The notes beneath the pieces are model-generated. The model saw only the letters and a list, made by a program, of their open reading frames with translations, did not search any database and was not told the DNA's origin. From Mesobacillus jeotgali (GTDB lineage Bacteria; Bacillota; Bacilli; Bacillales; Cytobacillaceae), in contig NZ_FVZC01000009.1 in assembly GCF_900166585.1 (NCBI RefSeq), positions 1,933,444 to 1,997,443 of the forward strand: a stretch of 64,000 nucleotides of DNA, given 5' to 3'. Position numbers and translations under genes: made by a program. Positions 55,325 to 64,000 of the stretch are shown one piece after another. Each line of letters opens with the position of its first letter. The stretch's first letter is position 1.

Positions 55325-56440
55325 AGCATCAAATCCAGTCCAGAGCCGGGGCTGCTTCGGACAGCTTTGGAAGTAAATCCTGCATTCCTGTCCAAACATT
55401 GAGCTGCTTTGGACAGCTTTGGATGTAAATCCAGAATTCCTGTCCAAACTTTGAGCTGCTTTGGACAGCTTTGGCTGTAAGTCCTGAAACCTTGTCCAAA
55501 CATTGAGCTGCTTTGGACAGCTTTGGCTGTAAATCCCGAATCCCTGTCCAAACATTGAGCTGCTTTGGACAGCTTTGGCTGTAAATCCAGAATTCCTGTC
55601 CAAACATTGAGCTGCTTTGGACAGCTTTTAGTGTAAATCCCGAATCCCTGTCCAAACATTGAGCTGCTTTGGACAGCTTTGGCTGTAAATCCAGAATCCC
55701 TGTCCAAACATTGAGCTGCTTTGGACAGCTTTTAGTGTAAATCCCGAATCCCTGTCCAAACATTGAGCTGCTTTGGACAGCTTTGGTTGTTAACCCTGAA
55801 TCCCTGTCCAAACATTGAGCTGCTTTGGACAGCTTTGGATGTAAATCCAGAATTCCTGTCCAAACATTGAGCTGCTTTGGACAGCTTTGGCTGTAAATCC
55901 AGAATCCCTGTCCAAACATTGAGCTGCTTTGGACAGCTTTGGATGTAAACCCTGAATCCCTGTCCAAACATTGAGCTGCTTTGGACAGCTTTGGTTGTTA
56001 ACCCTGAATTCCTGTCCAAACATTGAGCTGCTTTGGACAGCTTTGGAAGTAAATCCTGAATCCCTGTCCAAACATTGAGCTGCTTTGGACAGCTTTGGCT
56101 GTAAATCCAGAATCCCTGTCCAAACATTGAGCTGCTTTGGACAGCTTTGGCTGTAAGTCCTGAATCCCTGTCCAAACATTGAGCTGCTTTGGACAGCTTT
56201 GGCTGTAAGTCCTGAATCCCTGTCCAAACATTGAGCTGCTTTGGACAGCTTTGGTTGTTAACCCTGAATCCCTGTCCAAACATTGAGCTGCTTTGGACAG
56301 CTTTGGCTGTAAATACTGATTTCCTGTCCAAACATAGGACTGCTTTGGACAGCTTTTAGTGTAAATCCTGCATTCCTGTCCAAACATAGAACAGCTTTGG
56401 ACAGCTTTGGATGTAACTCCCGAACCCCTGTTCAAACCCA
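55325..56440. repeat. Tandem array B: 21 units of exactly 52 bp
   Basis: The unit landmark GCTGCTTTGGACAGCTTT recurs at 55351, 55403, 55455 and so on every 52 bp to 56391. Each unit has a 33-nt core that begins CTGTCCAAA and contains TTTGGACAG, a perfect 9-bp inverted repeat with an 11-base loop. A 19-nt linker (type GGCTGTAAATCCAGAATCC) follows. From about unit 4 to unit 18 the cores are identical, while linkers come in a handful of variants that recur in non-adjacent units. Edge units are degenerate. It fills the gap between nusB and yqhY. The minus strand is stop-free in all three frames, but I see no credible gene. Confidence 0.95.
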
Positions 56441-56472
56441 GGGCCGAAGATCCACCCGCCTCCCCAAAACCT

Positions 56473-56514
56473 AAAAAAAAAAACCAAAGGCATGCATATT
56501 TATGCCTTTGGTTC
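56473..56514 (-). terminator. Terminator after yqhY
   Basis: On the minus strand ACCAAAGGCAT pairs with ATGCCTTTGGT and is followed by a run of about ten T residues. It lies 6 bp past the yqhY stop codon and would end the accB-accC-yqhY transcript before array B. Confidence 0.9.
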
Positions 56515-56519
56515 GGTGA

Positions 56520-56930
56520 TTAAACTTCCTGTTCGATTTCAGGTTCTACTTTTTGGTTTTCGAACTGAACACCGACTACATGGATATTTACTTCTGTTGC
56601 ATCAAGTGCTGTCATGTTCAACAATGCCTGGCGGATATTGTCCTGGATTTTCTGTGCAACCACAGGAATCGAAACACCAAACTTCATGACACAATAAACG
56701 TCAACCTTGATTCCTTCTTCTGCAAGCTCGACTTTTACACCTTTGCCGTGATTTTTCTTTCCTAGTCTCTCTACTACTCCAGCTGCGAAGCTGCCGCGCA
56801 TCTGCGTGACACCTTCTACCTCGGATGCAGCGATGCTTGCAATGACTTCAATTACTTCAGGTGCAATTTCTACTTTTCCCAAGCCGTTCTCATCGTGGCT
56901 CATTTCAAGTATATGTTGCTGTTCACTCAT
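56520..56930 (-). CDS. yqhY: Asp23/Gls24 family envelope-stress protein YqhY
   Basis: A 136-residue Asp23/Gls24-domain protein. The conserved body is KVEIAPEVIEVIASIAASEVEGVTQMRG followed by VDVYCVMKFGVSIPVVAQKIQDNIRQAL. In B. subtilis YqhY is linked to control of fatty-acid (acetyl-CoA carboxylase) activity and is co-transcribed with accB and accC. The same order accB-accC-yqhY is kept here, with a 15-bp gap to accC. Confidence 0.93.
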   Translation of the reverse strand: MSEQQHILEMSHDENGLGKVEIAPEVIEVIASIAASEVEGVTQMRGSFAAGVVERLGKKNHGKGVKVELAEEGIKVDVYCVMKFGVSIPVVAQKIQDNIRQALLNMTALDATEVNIHVVGVQFENQKVEPEIEQEV

Positions 56931-56945
56931 GGCTAGACCCTCCTA

Positions 56946-58301
56946 TTATTCTTCTGACATCACATCATACATTTCCAAGAATTTCGTATTGAACTGCCCT
57001 TCCACGAACTTCTCATGGTTCAGCAGCTTGAGATGGAACGGGATGGTCGTGTGAATCCCTTCAACCACAAACTCACCAAGCGCTCTCTTCATGCGGTCAA
57101 TCGCTTCTTCCCTGCTGCTTCCATAAGTAATGACCTTCGCGATCATTGAATCATAGTAAGGCGGGATTGTATAACCAGGATATGCCGCTGAATCTATTCT
57201 AACACCAAAACCGCCTGGAGGGAGATACATTTTGATTTTGCCTGCCGATGGCATGAAATTTTTCGCAGGATTCTCTGCGTTGATCCGGCATTCAATGGCC
57301 CACCCGTTAAACTGGACATCTTCCTGCTTAAGGCCCAGCCTTTCACCTGAGGCAATTTTGATCTGTTCCTTGATAAGATCAACGCCTGTAACCATTTCAG
57401 TTACAGGATGTTCAACCTGGATGCGGGTATTCATTTCCATGAAATAAAATTTGCGGTTGCGGTAGTCATATATAAATTCTACCGTGCCCGCACCGGTATA
57501 ATCAACTGCCTTCGCAGCCTTGACGGCAGCTTCGCCCATTTCTGCCCTTATTTCTCCGTCAAGCGCAGGTGAAGGGGTTTCCTCAAGCAATTTTTGCAGA
57601 CGCCTTTGAATCGAACAATCACGCTCTCCCAGATGGATGGTATGGCCATAACTGTCAGCCAGCACCTGGATTTCAACATGGCGGAAATCTTCAATATATT
57701 TTTCTATATAAACGCCAGGATTGCCGAAGGCTGTCATAGCTTCCTGCTGGGTGATATTAATTCCTTTTATAAGCTCCTGCTCGGTTCTGGCAACACGGAT
57801 TCCTTTACCGCCTCCGCCAGCCGTCGCCTTGATGATGACCGGGTAACCAATATCATTTGCAAGGCTGACTGCATCATCCGTGGTTTCAACGATGCCTTGA
57901 GACCCCGGTACAATCGGGACATTCGCCTGCTTCATCGTTTCCCTTGCAACATCCTTTGTACCCATTTTCTGAATCGCTTCAGGAGATGGGCCGACAAACG
58001 TTATATTGCATTCCCTGCAAAGTTCTGCAAAATCGGCATTCTCTGCAAGGAAGCCATAACCGGGATGGATGGCGTCACACCCGGTCAATTTAGCTACGCT
58101 GATTATATTAGTGAAATTCAAATAGCTGTCCTTTGATGCTTTTGGCCCGATGCAGTATGCCTCATCGGCGAGCTGGACATGAAGTGATTCTCTGTCTGCC
58201 TCCGAAAATACTGCAACGGATTCAACGCCCAACTCCCTGCAGGCACGTATAACACGGACTGCTATTTCTCCTCTGTTGGCTATAAGTAATTTTTTTATCA
58301 T
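56946..58301 (-). CDS. accC: Acetyl-CoA carboxylase, biotin carboxylase subunit
   Basis: A 451-residue ATP-grasp enzyme that carboxylates biotin on AccB, the first step of fatty-acid synthesis. It shows [20 protein letters not shown] at the N-terminus, the Gly-rich ATP loop [14 protein letters not shown] near residue 160, the metal/bicarbonate region [17 protein letters not shown], and the C-terminal biotin carboxylase domain. The ATG at 58301 follows GGAGCGA. It lies 12 bp after accB. It may also serve the propionyl-CoA carboxyltransferase encoded at 18.4 kb, which lacks its own partner here; that is inference. Confidence 0.96.
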   Translation of the reverse strand: MIKKLLIANRGEIAVRVIRACRELGVESVAVFSEADRESLHVQLADEAYCIGPKASKDSYLNFTNIISVAKLTGCDAIHPGYGFLAENADFAELCRECNITFVGPSPEAIQKMGTKDVARETMKQANVPIVPGSQGIVETTDDAVSLANDIGYPVIIKATAGGGGKGIRVARTEQELIKGINITQQEAMTAFGNPGVYIEKYIEDFRHVEIQVLADSYGHTIHLGERDCSIQRRLQKLLEETPSPALDGEIRAEMGEAAVKAAKAVDYTGAGTVEFIYDYRNRKFYFMEMNTRIQVEHPVTEMVTGVDLIKEQIKIASGERLGLKQEDVQFNGWAIECRINAENPAKNFMPSAGKIKMYLPPGGFGVRIDSAAYPGYTIPPYYDSMIAKVITYGSSREEAIDRMKRALGEFVVEGIHTTIPFHLKLLNHEKFVEGQFNTKFLEMYDVMSEE

Positions 58302-58313
58302 CAATATCGCTCC

Positions 58314-58814
58314 TTATTCAGGCTTAACCAGGAATAAAGGCTGGCCATATTCTACAAGCTGTCCATCTTTAACAAGAATTTCAACGATTTCCCCATTTAC
58401 TTCTGCTTCAATTTCATTGAAGAGCTTCATTGCTTCAACGATACAAACAATTGAATCTTTGCTTACCTTCGAACCAGTCTTCACATACGCATCCGCTTCT
58501 GGTGAAGAAGATTGATAGAAAGTCCCGACCATTGGAGAAACAATCTTATGTAAGTTTGAAGTATCCTGGATTTCTTCCTGTTTTACTTCTTGAACTGCTG
58601 CTGCTTCTGCCTTTGGCTCTGGTCTTGGTGCTTCCTGTACGACTGGCGCCGGCTGCGGAGATGGTGCCGGTGCTGATTGCTGTACATGCTCAACTTTGGC
58701 TGCTCCATGCTTCTTCATCTTAATTTTTGATCCTTCGTATTCGTATGAAAATTCGTCAATGCTTGATTGGTCTACTAATTTGATCAATTCTCTGATTTCC
58801 TGTACTTTTAACAT
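58314..58814 (-). CDS. accB: Acetyl-CoA carboxylase, biotin carboxyl carrier protein
   Basis: A 166-residue carrier. The N-terminal part ([25 protein letters not shown]) is followed by an Ala/Pro/Glu-rich linker at about residues 40-85 and the biotinyl domain. The biotinylation site is EAMKLF (Lys130). The ATG at 58814 has AAGGGGTG upstream; the frame opens slightly earlier but the family N-terminus begins here. It is the first gene of accB-accC-yqhY. Confidence 0.95.
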   Translation of the reverse strand: MLKVQEIRELIKLVDQSSIDEFSYEYEGSKIKMKKHGAAKVEHVQQSAPAPSPQPAPVVQEAPRPEPKAEAAAVQEVKQEEIQDTSNLHKIVSPMVGTFYQSSSPEADAYVKTGSKVSKDSIVCIVEAMKLFNEIEAEVNGEIVEILVKDGQLVEYGQPLFLVKPE

Positions 58815-59020
58815 TTTTTGGCACCCCTTGTCCATTTCTTAATTAAGACTAGATACTAACACTATACGATAATACCATGTAAAAATTCAATATGTAACAC
58901 TGTTTCTCTTGTTCCTCCTCTATTTTAATGTTTTCTGAAAAAAAAGTGAATTCATACGACAGGAATCCTGAAATTTCTATCGAATATAACATTACTTGAA
59001 TTGCGAGGAGACCTTATCTG

Positions 59021-60502
59021 ATGAAAACAATCGAAGAAATCAAATATGAGGATTTACGAAGGAAAAATTCTTTAACTGTCAAAGCCACTCTAGTGTCGGT
59101 TATTTTGGCCACTGTTGTCGATATTGCCATGCAAAAAGAACTTGCCGTCATCCTGTCAATTATTTTGGGAGGCGGATTGGGTGTAGGGATTGTCGCCTTG
59201 CTCCATTATTCTAAAAAGCTGGCAAACTTCATCCCTTATCTATCTGTGATTATCGTTTCCGGTGTTTTGTACCTGATTATGGAGACCAGTGTTTCCCCGG
59301 CAGCGTACACTCTTCTTTATTTTATCCTAGCGGCTGCGGCAATCTACATGGACAGGAAACTACTGATACTTGCATCAGGGCTCGGCTTTATTCTTATCAC
59401 CATATTCACGCTTCTGCATCAACACGAGCTGCCGTTAGAACCAAAAAATTATGCAACACTCTATCTACTCTACATGTTAGTGACAGTGATGCTTGGCTTC
59501 CAATTCTCTATTTCTAAAAAGCTTGCTGAGACAATTGTTTCAGCACAGAAAGAAACTGAGAGCCTCTTAATTAGAGATTCAGAGACGAAAGAAGTAATCA
59601 AATCCAGTACCAGGAGTATCGCAAGCCTGATTGATGAAGTGAAGTTTAAAAGCAGGGAGAATTACGAATCATCCATAGAAATGACCCAATCTGTCACAGA
59701 AATATCTGCAGGAATCAACATCCAATCAGATTCTGTATTAGATATGACCCAATCACTCGAAAGCACGAACCAGGTGATTGCCAGGACATCAGCGCTTGTT
59801 GAAAAACTCCATCAGGATGCAGTGTCAGCAGAGAACGTAACCGAAAAGGGCGACGAGCTGATGGCAAAACTAATAAAAGAACTGACGGCTTCTTATGAAA
59901 ACATGAAAAATGTCAATGAGCATATCCTGTCATTATCGGCATTAATCAAGGAAACTGCCAGGTTTGCATCTGACATCCAGGGCATCGCGTCGCAAACAAA
60001 CCTGCTTGCATTAAATGCATCGATTGAAGCCGCCAGAGCGGGAGACAGCGGAAAGGGTTTTGCCGTTGTTGCCGAAGAGGTGAGAAAACTGGCTGATATA
60101 ACAAGCAATACAGCGACCCAGATTACTGAAAACTTGAAAAGTGTCATGGAAGACACTTCAAAGACAAAAAATGGCGTCAACCTTACCGCTGAAAAGCTCA
60201 CACAAAACCTGGAACTGGCAGCGGAAACCATGGAAGCCTTCGAGACTATTCACCAGACCTTCAAAGGACTGAAGAAGGACATTTCAGAGCAGGATGAGCT
60301 GACAAGATTGATCCTCGACTCTTCGGTGACAATCGAAAGTTCAATTGCCGGATTCAGCTCGGTCATCCAGCAGGCCAGCGCAGCACTGGAGGAAATTTCA
60401 TCCTCAGCAATTTCCCAAAGTACACATCATGAGCAATTATTTAAATCGGTCGAAGTAGCTCATGAATCATTGGATAAATTAATGAAGCTGCAACAAAATT
60501 AA
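59021..60502 (+). CDS. Six-TM methyl-accepting chemotaxis protein without HAMP
   Basis: A 493-residue chemoreceptor with an unusual front end. About six membrane helices lie within residues 18-172, with no large extracellular loop and no HAMP domain. The cytoplasmic signalling coiled-coil follows, with the conserved tip [19 protein letters not shown] near residue 335. Such receptors sense within or near the membrane; the stimulus is unknown. GGAG lies 10 bases before the ATG. It is inserted on the plus strand between accB and spoIIIAH, which are close neighbours in B. subtilis. Confidence 0.9.
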   Translation: MKTIEEIKYEDLRRKNSLTVKATLVSVILATVVDIAMQKELAVILSIILGGGLGVGIVALLHYSKKLANFIPYLSVIIVSGVLYLIMETSVSPAAYTLLYFILAAAAIYMDRKLLILASGLGFILITIFTLLHQHELPLEPKNYATLYLLYMLVTVMLGFQFSISKKLAETIVSAQKETESLLIRDSETKEVIKSSTRSIASLIDEVKFKSRENYESSIEMTQSVTEISAGINIQSDSVLDMTQSLESTNQVIARTSALVEKLHQDAVSAENVTEKGDELMAKLIKELTASYENMKNVNEHILSLSALIKETARFASDIQGIASQTNLLALNASIEAARAGDSGKGFAVVAEEVRKLADITSNTATQITENLKSVMEDTSKTKNGVNLTAEKLTQNLELAAETMEAFETIHQTFKGLKKDISEQDELTRLILDSSVTIESSIAGFSSVIQQASAALEEISSSAISQSTHHEQLFKSVEVAHESLDKLMKLQQN

Positions 60503-60530
60503 AGGGAAGGCAGATGCCTTCCCCTCTTTA
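60503..60530 (+). terminator. Terminator after the six-TM chemoreceptor gene
   Basis: GGGAAGGCA pairs with TGCCTTCCC around a 2-base loop, followed by CTCTTTATT. It starts directly at the stop codon and lies just before the convergent end of spoIIIAH. Confidence 0.8.
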
Positions 60531-60539
60531 TTGCTGGTG

Positions 60540-61085
60540 TTATTTTACTGGTTCAAATTGAACTGCAACCGGCTGGAAAGAACCTAACTCAGTTCTGACC
60601 ATCTGGATGATTTCATTGGCAGCAGAAGCTGAATGTTCCTTGGCTTTAACTGTAATCCTTACATTTTCACCATCTGCACGGACAAGAGCATCATCATAAC
60701 CCATTGATTTAATCAATGTTTCAAGGACACCTTCTTTTTGGGCAATTTCATCTAGCTCATTCATCTTTTCAATGGCATCGCTTCTTTCCTGTGCCGGAAG
60801 GTCAGTGGAAGCTACGATCGATTGGAGGTCTTCCTTCATCTTTGTACGCTGTTCCTCAAGCTTCATGCGAAGGGCTTCGAACTTCTCATCACTTGCGATT
60901 CCGGAAATCACTGTCTTGCCATCCTTCGATTCTGTAGCTGCCGCTTCCTTCTCGTCAGCTTTCTTTTCTTCAACCCCAGCCAGGTCGGCTTTTTGCTGTT
61001 CAGGCGAAGTGATATAATACACCGATAATACAACTACCAGACTCAACATTGTCAGTAACCAAACAGTTTGCTTTTTCAATAACAT
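60540..61085 (-). CDS. spoIIIAH: Stage III sporulation protein AH
   Basis: A 181-residue mother-cell membrane protein whose outer domain binds forespore SpoIIQ and forms a ring channel during engulfment. One N-terminal membrane helix (residues 8-26) is followed by an Ala/Glu/Lys-rich linker and the YscJ/FliF-like ring domain (GENVRITVKAKEHSASAANEIIQMVRTELG at the end). It is somewhat shorter than the B. subtilis protein, mainly in the linker. It is the last gene of the spoIIIA operon. Confidence 0.93.
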   Translation of the reverse strand: MLLKKQTVWLLTMLSLVVVLSVYYITSPEQQKADLAGVEEKKADEKEAAATESKDGKTVISGIASDEKFEALRMKLEEQRTKMKEDLQSIVASTDLPAQERSDAIEKMNELDEIAQKEGVLETLIKSMGYDDALVRADGENVRITVKAKEHSASAANEIIQMVRTELGSFQPVAVQFEPVK

Positions 61086-61088
61086 CTA

Positions 61089-61748
61089 TTATTCCCCCTT
61101 AGTTTTTTTTGGCATGACTGCCACTCGGTGGTTCGGAACATCCAAAGCCCTTGTGACGGCCTCGATAATCCATTTTTTCACTTGTATATTTTCAGCACCC
61201 TTCGCCACCACAAGCACCCCTCTGATTTCAGGCTTCTTTGTCTCGAGAACGATAGGTACCTCTTTTTCTCCATTTCTGATAACGACCAGCTGCTCATCCT
61301 GGGATGCATCCTGAACTTTGCGCTTGCCGCCTTCACGATCGGTTTCATCGGTCGTCTGTGACTGGATGACCGTATTTTTTTCAAGAACCTTCTTTTCAGT
61401 AGCATCCACGTTCACAAATACGGTGACATTTCCCACGCCATTGATGCCCTCTAGCATCTCGGTCAACTGTGCTTCATAGGCTTCTTCATATTCGGAGATG
61501 ACGTCATTTCCAGCTGATTTCTTTTGTCCAAATACTGCCGCATCCTCTGGAGCATCCGCCTCTTTAGTAGCCGTTACAGCCATATCAGGGTTTTGGTCGC
61601 CGATAATATTGCCAATGAGCATAATCGCTGCACCGAATAAGACCACAATTATTAAGTATTGGTATTTTCCAGCTTTCTTTTCTGGAGGCCCGTCTTTGCT
61701 GCCCAATTGACGTTTGAGCCAGCTTAATGGACCTTTCTCATTGTCCAT
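61089..61748 (-). CDS. spoIIIAG: Stage III sporulation protein AG
   Basis: A 219-residue mother-cell membrane protein that forms a large ring in the SpoIIIA-SpoIIQ secretion-like channel. A cytosolic stub is followed by one membrane helix at about residues 31-50, a variable region and the ring-building domain with MLEGINGVGNVTVFVNV near residue 92. The ATG at 61748 has GGGGGGAG upstream and overlaps the end of spoIIIAF by 11 bp. A GTG three codons earlier is possible. Confidence 0.92.
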   Translation of the reverse strand: MDNEKGPLSWLKRQLGSKDGPPEKKAGKYQYLIIVVLFGAAIMLIGNIIGDQNPDMAVTATKEADAPEDAAVFGQKKSAGNDVISEYEEAYEAQLTEMLEGINGVGNVTVFVNVDATEKKVLEKNTVIQSQTTDETDREGGKRKVQDASQDEQLVVIRNGEKEVPIVLETKKPEIRGVLVVAKGAENIQVKKWIIEAVTRALDVPNHRVAVMPKKTKGE

Positions 61749-62367
61749 GGTCGTCACTCCCCCCTTCTATCATGATTTGAATTGACGTTTCAGGAACATT
61801 CCATTTTTCTGACAGAAGAGAAGATATTTGATCTGTATTCTGAGAGGTTTGTTTTGATGGAAGGGGTGCATTCGTATCAATTTCTACTTCTCTTACTACT
61901 GCCACAGTCTCTCCCTCATCCTCTGCTTTTTTCAGATGGACGATGACATATTCCAGGTTCTCCGGGAAAGGCCGCTGATCCTGATCATTTACTTCAAGCT
62001 CGATATTAGCAATCTCCATTCCTTGCTGTTCCATCAACTCCTCCTCTGCGGCTGTTTTCAATTGGACAGCCATTGTTTCTAAAATATATGCATGCTGAGA
62101 GGCTTGTATTTCTTTTTTCTGAAATTCTATTGAATTTTTTATCTTTTCGTCTTCCCCGCTGCTGTATTTCCCCATTGAAGCTATCGCTGATTCAAAGTCA
62201 GATGTAAATAGTTTCATGACCGGAGATAGGATGATAGCAATCAGAATCAAACCCGTTACGATTTTGGTATATTTCTGGAAACTTGAATTTGGCAGCAGCA
62301 TATCCAGGACAGTTGCCAGGAGAACGAAAACGATAATATTCGTAACCCATTCTTTTATAAATTCCAT
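61738..62367 (-). CDS. spoIIIAF: Stage III sporulation protein AF
   Basis: A 209-residue protein with two N-terminal membrane helices (residues 7-25 and 34-53) and a soluble ring-type domain, part of the SpoIIIA channel complex. The N-terminal pattern MEFIKEWVTNIIVFVLLA and KYTKIVTGLILIAIILSP is typical. It lies 12 bp after spoIIIAE and overlaps spoIIIAG. Confidence 0.92.
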   Translation of the reverse strand: MEFIKEWVTNIIVFVLLATVLDMLLPNSSFQKYTKIVTGLILIAIILSPVMKLFTSDFESAIASMGKYSSGEDEKIKNSIEFQKKEIQASQHAYILETMAVQLKTAAEEELMEQQGMEIANIELEVNDQDQRPFPENLEYVIVHLKKAEDEGETVAVVREVEIDTNAPLPSKQTSQNTDQISSLLSEKWNVPETSIQIMIEGGSDDHGQ

Positions 62368-62379
62368 TTCCTCTCCTCC

Positions 62380-63579
62380 TTACCTCACCATCATCGTTAA
62401 ATTTCCTGCGGCGATAATGACCGTGATCGTCAGGAAAAACATCAAGGAAACAATCCCGAGTGCAGCAAAGACATAGATGATGCTTTTGCTGATAATATCG
62501 AGACATGTTATGACCGGTCCTCCTCCAAGCGGCTGGAGAATCGCAGCGGCGAATTTATATATAAATGCAACCATCAGGATTTTAATTGCCGGAAAAGCTG
62601 CAATAATCAGCAGTATGGCAACTCCTGCTATACCAACAGTATTTTTCAGGAGCATGGAAGCACTGATGACCGTATCAGTTGCATCTGTGAATACCCTGCC
62701 AATAACCGGGATAAAATTGCCTGTGATGAATTTTGCTGTTTTTACTGTGACTCCATCCGTCACTGCGGAAGATGCCCCCTGTACAGAAATGACGCCTAGA
62801 AACACAGTCAAAAGAATTCCCAGAAGCCCGACGCTCCAGTTCCGCAGCATGCTGGCCAGCTGCGTGACCTTGTAATGATCTGATAGAATACTGACTATAC
62901 TTAAAAGTGTTGAAAGGAATAATAACGGTAATACTACATATTGGATAAACATTCCGCTGGTGTTCATCATGAAAAGGATGACAGGATGAAAAAAAGCTGC
63001 TGATATCAGTCCTCCGGAAGTTGCCATCAGTGCCAGTAACAGCGGGATCAAGGCAAGGATGAATTGAATCATCGTTCCAATCGCATCATTTGTGTAATCT
63101 ACCACCACATGGAAGCTGTTGAGCGCAATAATAATCAAAACCATGAACACAATTGAATAGGCAACCTTACTCACTGTGCTTTTTTCGAAGGAATTTTGCA
63201 GGGCTTGAAGGAACATGCTGAATACAGTCAGCAGAATCAGAGAGCCAAGCAGTTTTCCGTTGACAATAAATTCATGGAAAGCAAAGTTCAAAATCCCTTT
63301 AAACCAATCTTTCAATGAAAATTTCTTTTCACCACTCAAGAAATCATATAAGCTCCCTTTCTGGCTTTCAGGCAGATATCCATCATATTTGTTTATAATA
63401 TCTTCCCAGAAGCCCTTCAACTCATCGATATTCAACTCCTCAAGCTGGGCTCTCGCAATTTTATCCGGGTTAATCACCGTGTTTGTTTCCTGTTCGCCAC
63501 CCACAGCTTGTACACCCGGGATGAAAAAAAATAGCTGGATCAATATAATGCCAAGAATCAACTGCAGACGCTGCTTCAA
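62380..63579 (-). CDS. spoIIIAE: Stage III sporulation protein AE
   Basis: A 399-residue polytopic membrane protein of the SpoIIIA complex, needed for forespore sigma-G activity. The N-terminus is a signal-like helix (residues 8-26), and about seven or eight further helices lie between residues 100 and 399. The start is TTG at 63579, with AGGTGA 6 bases upstream. It lies 32 bp downstream of spoIIIAD. Confidence 0.92.
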   Translation of the reverse strand: MKQRLQLILGIILIQLFFFIPGVQAVGGEQETNTVINPDKIARAQLEELNIDELKGFWEDIINKYDGYLPESQKGSLYDFLSGEKKFSLKDWFKGILNFAFHEFIVNGKLLGSLILLTVFSMFLQALQNSFEKSTVSKVAYSIVFMVLIIIALNSFHVVVDYTNDAIGTMIQFILALIPLLLALMATSGGLISAAFFHPVILFMMNTSGMFIQYVVLPLLFLSTLLSIVSILSDHYKVTQLASMLRNWSVGLLGILLTVFLGVISVQGASSAVTDGVTVKTAKFITGNFIPVIGRVFTDATDTVISASMLLKNTVGIAGVAILLIIAAFPAIKILMVAFIYKFAAAILQPLGGGPVITCLDIISKSIIYVFAALGIVSLMFFLTITVIIAAGNLTMMVR

Positions 63580-63611
63580 CTTCTTTCACCTCTTTATGGG
63601 AGGGCCCTCGT

Positions 63612-64000
63612 TCAGCCCGGTATCAAGCGAATGATTGTTTCGATCATTACAGTGAGAATCGGAATGGCCATGGCCAGAATAAGAATCTTGCCGCCCAACT
63701 CAATTTTTGAAGCAATTGCTCCCTGACCTGCATCCTTGGTGATTTGGGCAGCAAATTCAGCAATATAGGCGATGCCAATTATTTTCAGGATCGTTTCTAC
63801 ATAAACTAGATTGACTCTCGCATTTGCCGCCAGCTTCTGAATCATGGAAATGATTTGATAGATTTGATCAACCAAAAAAAGAAAGATCGCTGAACCCGTA
63901 AACACTATAAGCAAAAAGGCAAAGTTAGGCTTTTGCTCTTTGACAATCAAGGCAAGAAATGTCGCAATCAGTGCTACACCTGTTATCTGAAGGATTTCAA
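63612..64000 (-). CDS. spoIIIAD: Stage III sporulation protein AD, 5' end cut by the window
   Basis: A small membrane protein of the SpoIIIA complex. About 129 residues are visible. In frame the sequence reaches the window edge as EILQITGVALIATFLALIVKE, and in B. subtilis only about three residues precede this point. The start codon is therefore just outside. Three or four membrane helices and the conserved VNLVYVETILKIIGIAYIAEF stretch are present. An internal TTG at 63950 is not the real start. Confidence 0.93.
   Translation of the reverse strand, partial: EILQITGVALIATFLALIVKEQKPNFAFLLIVFTGSAIFLFLVDQIYQIISMIQKLAANARVNLVYVETILKIIGIAYIAEFAAQITKDAGQGAIASKIELGGKILILAMAIPILTVMIETIIRLIPG

Noticed and set aside
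55207..56435. Several overlapping minus-strand frames of 101-212 codons over array B (repeating DRDSGFTAKAVQSSSMFGQ-like peptide)
   Set aside because: All three frames are open only because a 52-bp unit (1 mod 3) without stops is repeated. None has a good ribosome-binding site, family likeness or a reason to prefer one frame.
55325..56440. Array B as a CRISPR array
   Set aside because: The 19-nt 'spacers' are variants of one sequence rather than unrelated, several are identical, and no cas gene is in the window.
63612..63950. spoIIIAD as a truncated 112-residue gene starting at TTG 63950
   Set aside because: The frame continues with conserved SpoIIIAD sequence to the window edge, so it is cut by the window rather than shortened.

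Overview
The window is a chromosomal segment of a low-to-mid G+C, endospore-forming Bacillaceae bacterium. The evidence is spo0A with a sigma-H-type promoter, spoIVB, the distal spoIIIA operon (AD to AH), a T-box leader, and gene order that largely follows the Bacillus subtilis yqjP-to-spoIIIA region. The cobalamin-type methylmalonyl-CoA mutase genes and the intergenic repeats point away from B. subtilis itself, towards a Mesobacillus/Neobacillus/Cytobacillus-like lineage. That genus-level guess is inference. I see no rRNA, tRNA, prophage or insertion sequence.

Layout, left to right. 1-4.4 kb: end of an MBL-fold hydrolase (yqjP-like), proI behind a proline T-box, a family 2 glycosyltransferase, and the old yellow enzyme namA. 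4.4-6.1 kb: a small accessory patch with a DUF3291-like protein, a membrane protein and a 41-bp repeat pair. 6.1-14.3 kb: a histidine phosphatase with rnz, zwf, a Zn-ribbon protein, a YwaF-like membrane protein, a monoacylglycerol lipase, gndA and DNA polymerase IV, so both oxidative pentose-phosphate enzymes are here. 14.4-16.7 kb: a chemoreceptor facing a CheW. 16.8-17.0 kb: a short tandem array with a 52-bp period. 17.1-25.4 kb: M20 peptidase, acyl-CoA carboxylase beta subunit with methylmalonyl-CoA epimerase, the 31-residue Prli42 gene, L,D-transpeptidase, YqjA, an arginine-type ABC transporter and bacilliredoxin BrxB. 25.5-41.4 kb: meaB-mutB-mutA and the bkd operon (ptb-bcd-buk-lpdV-bkdAA-bkdAB-bkdB), with the activator bkdR and a near-perfect sigma-54 promoter. 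41.6-54.7 kb: yqzF, glpQ, yycC, spo0A, spoIVB, recN, argR, tlyA, dxs, ispA, xseB, xseA, folD. 54.7-58.8 kb: nusB, then a 1.1-kb array of 21 units of exactly 52 bp, then yqhY, accC and accB. 59-64 kb: a six-TM chemoreceptor, then spoIIIAH, AG, AF, AE and AD (cut by the window end).

The metabolic genes fit together. The Bkd complex turns branched-chain 2-oxo acids into acyl-CoAs, and Ptb/Buk can convert these to free acids and ATP. Propionyl-CoA arising from Ile/Val can then pass through the carboxylase (YqjD-like), the epimerase (Mce) and the B12-dependent mutase (MutAB, protected by MeaB) to succinyl-CoA. The bkd operon is set up for sigma-54/BkdR control, with a candidate CcpA site between promoter and upstream activator site.

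The most unusual structure is a pair of non-coding tandem arrays, near 16.9 kb and 55.3-56.4 kb. They share almost no primary sequence, but both have a 52-bp period and carry TRGACA and TGTCYA half-sites at the same register (31 bp then 21 bp apart). These spacings are close to 3, 2 and 5 helical turns. In the large array a 33-nt core is unchanged over about 15 consecutive units while a 19-nt linker varies in mosaic fashion. I found no described family that I can confidently assign to it.
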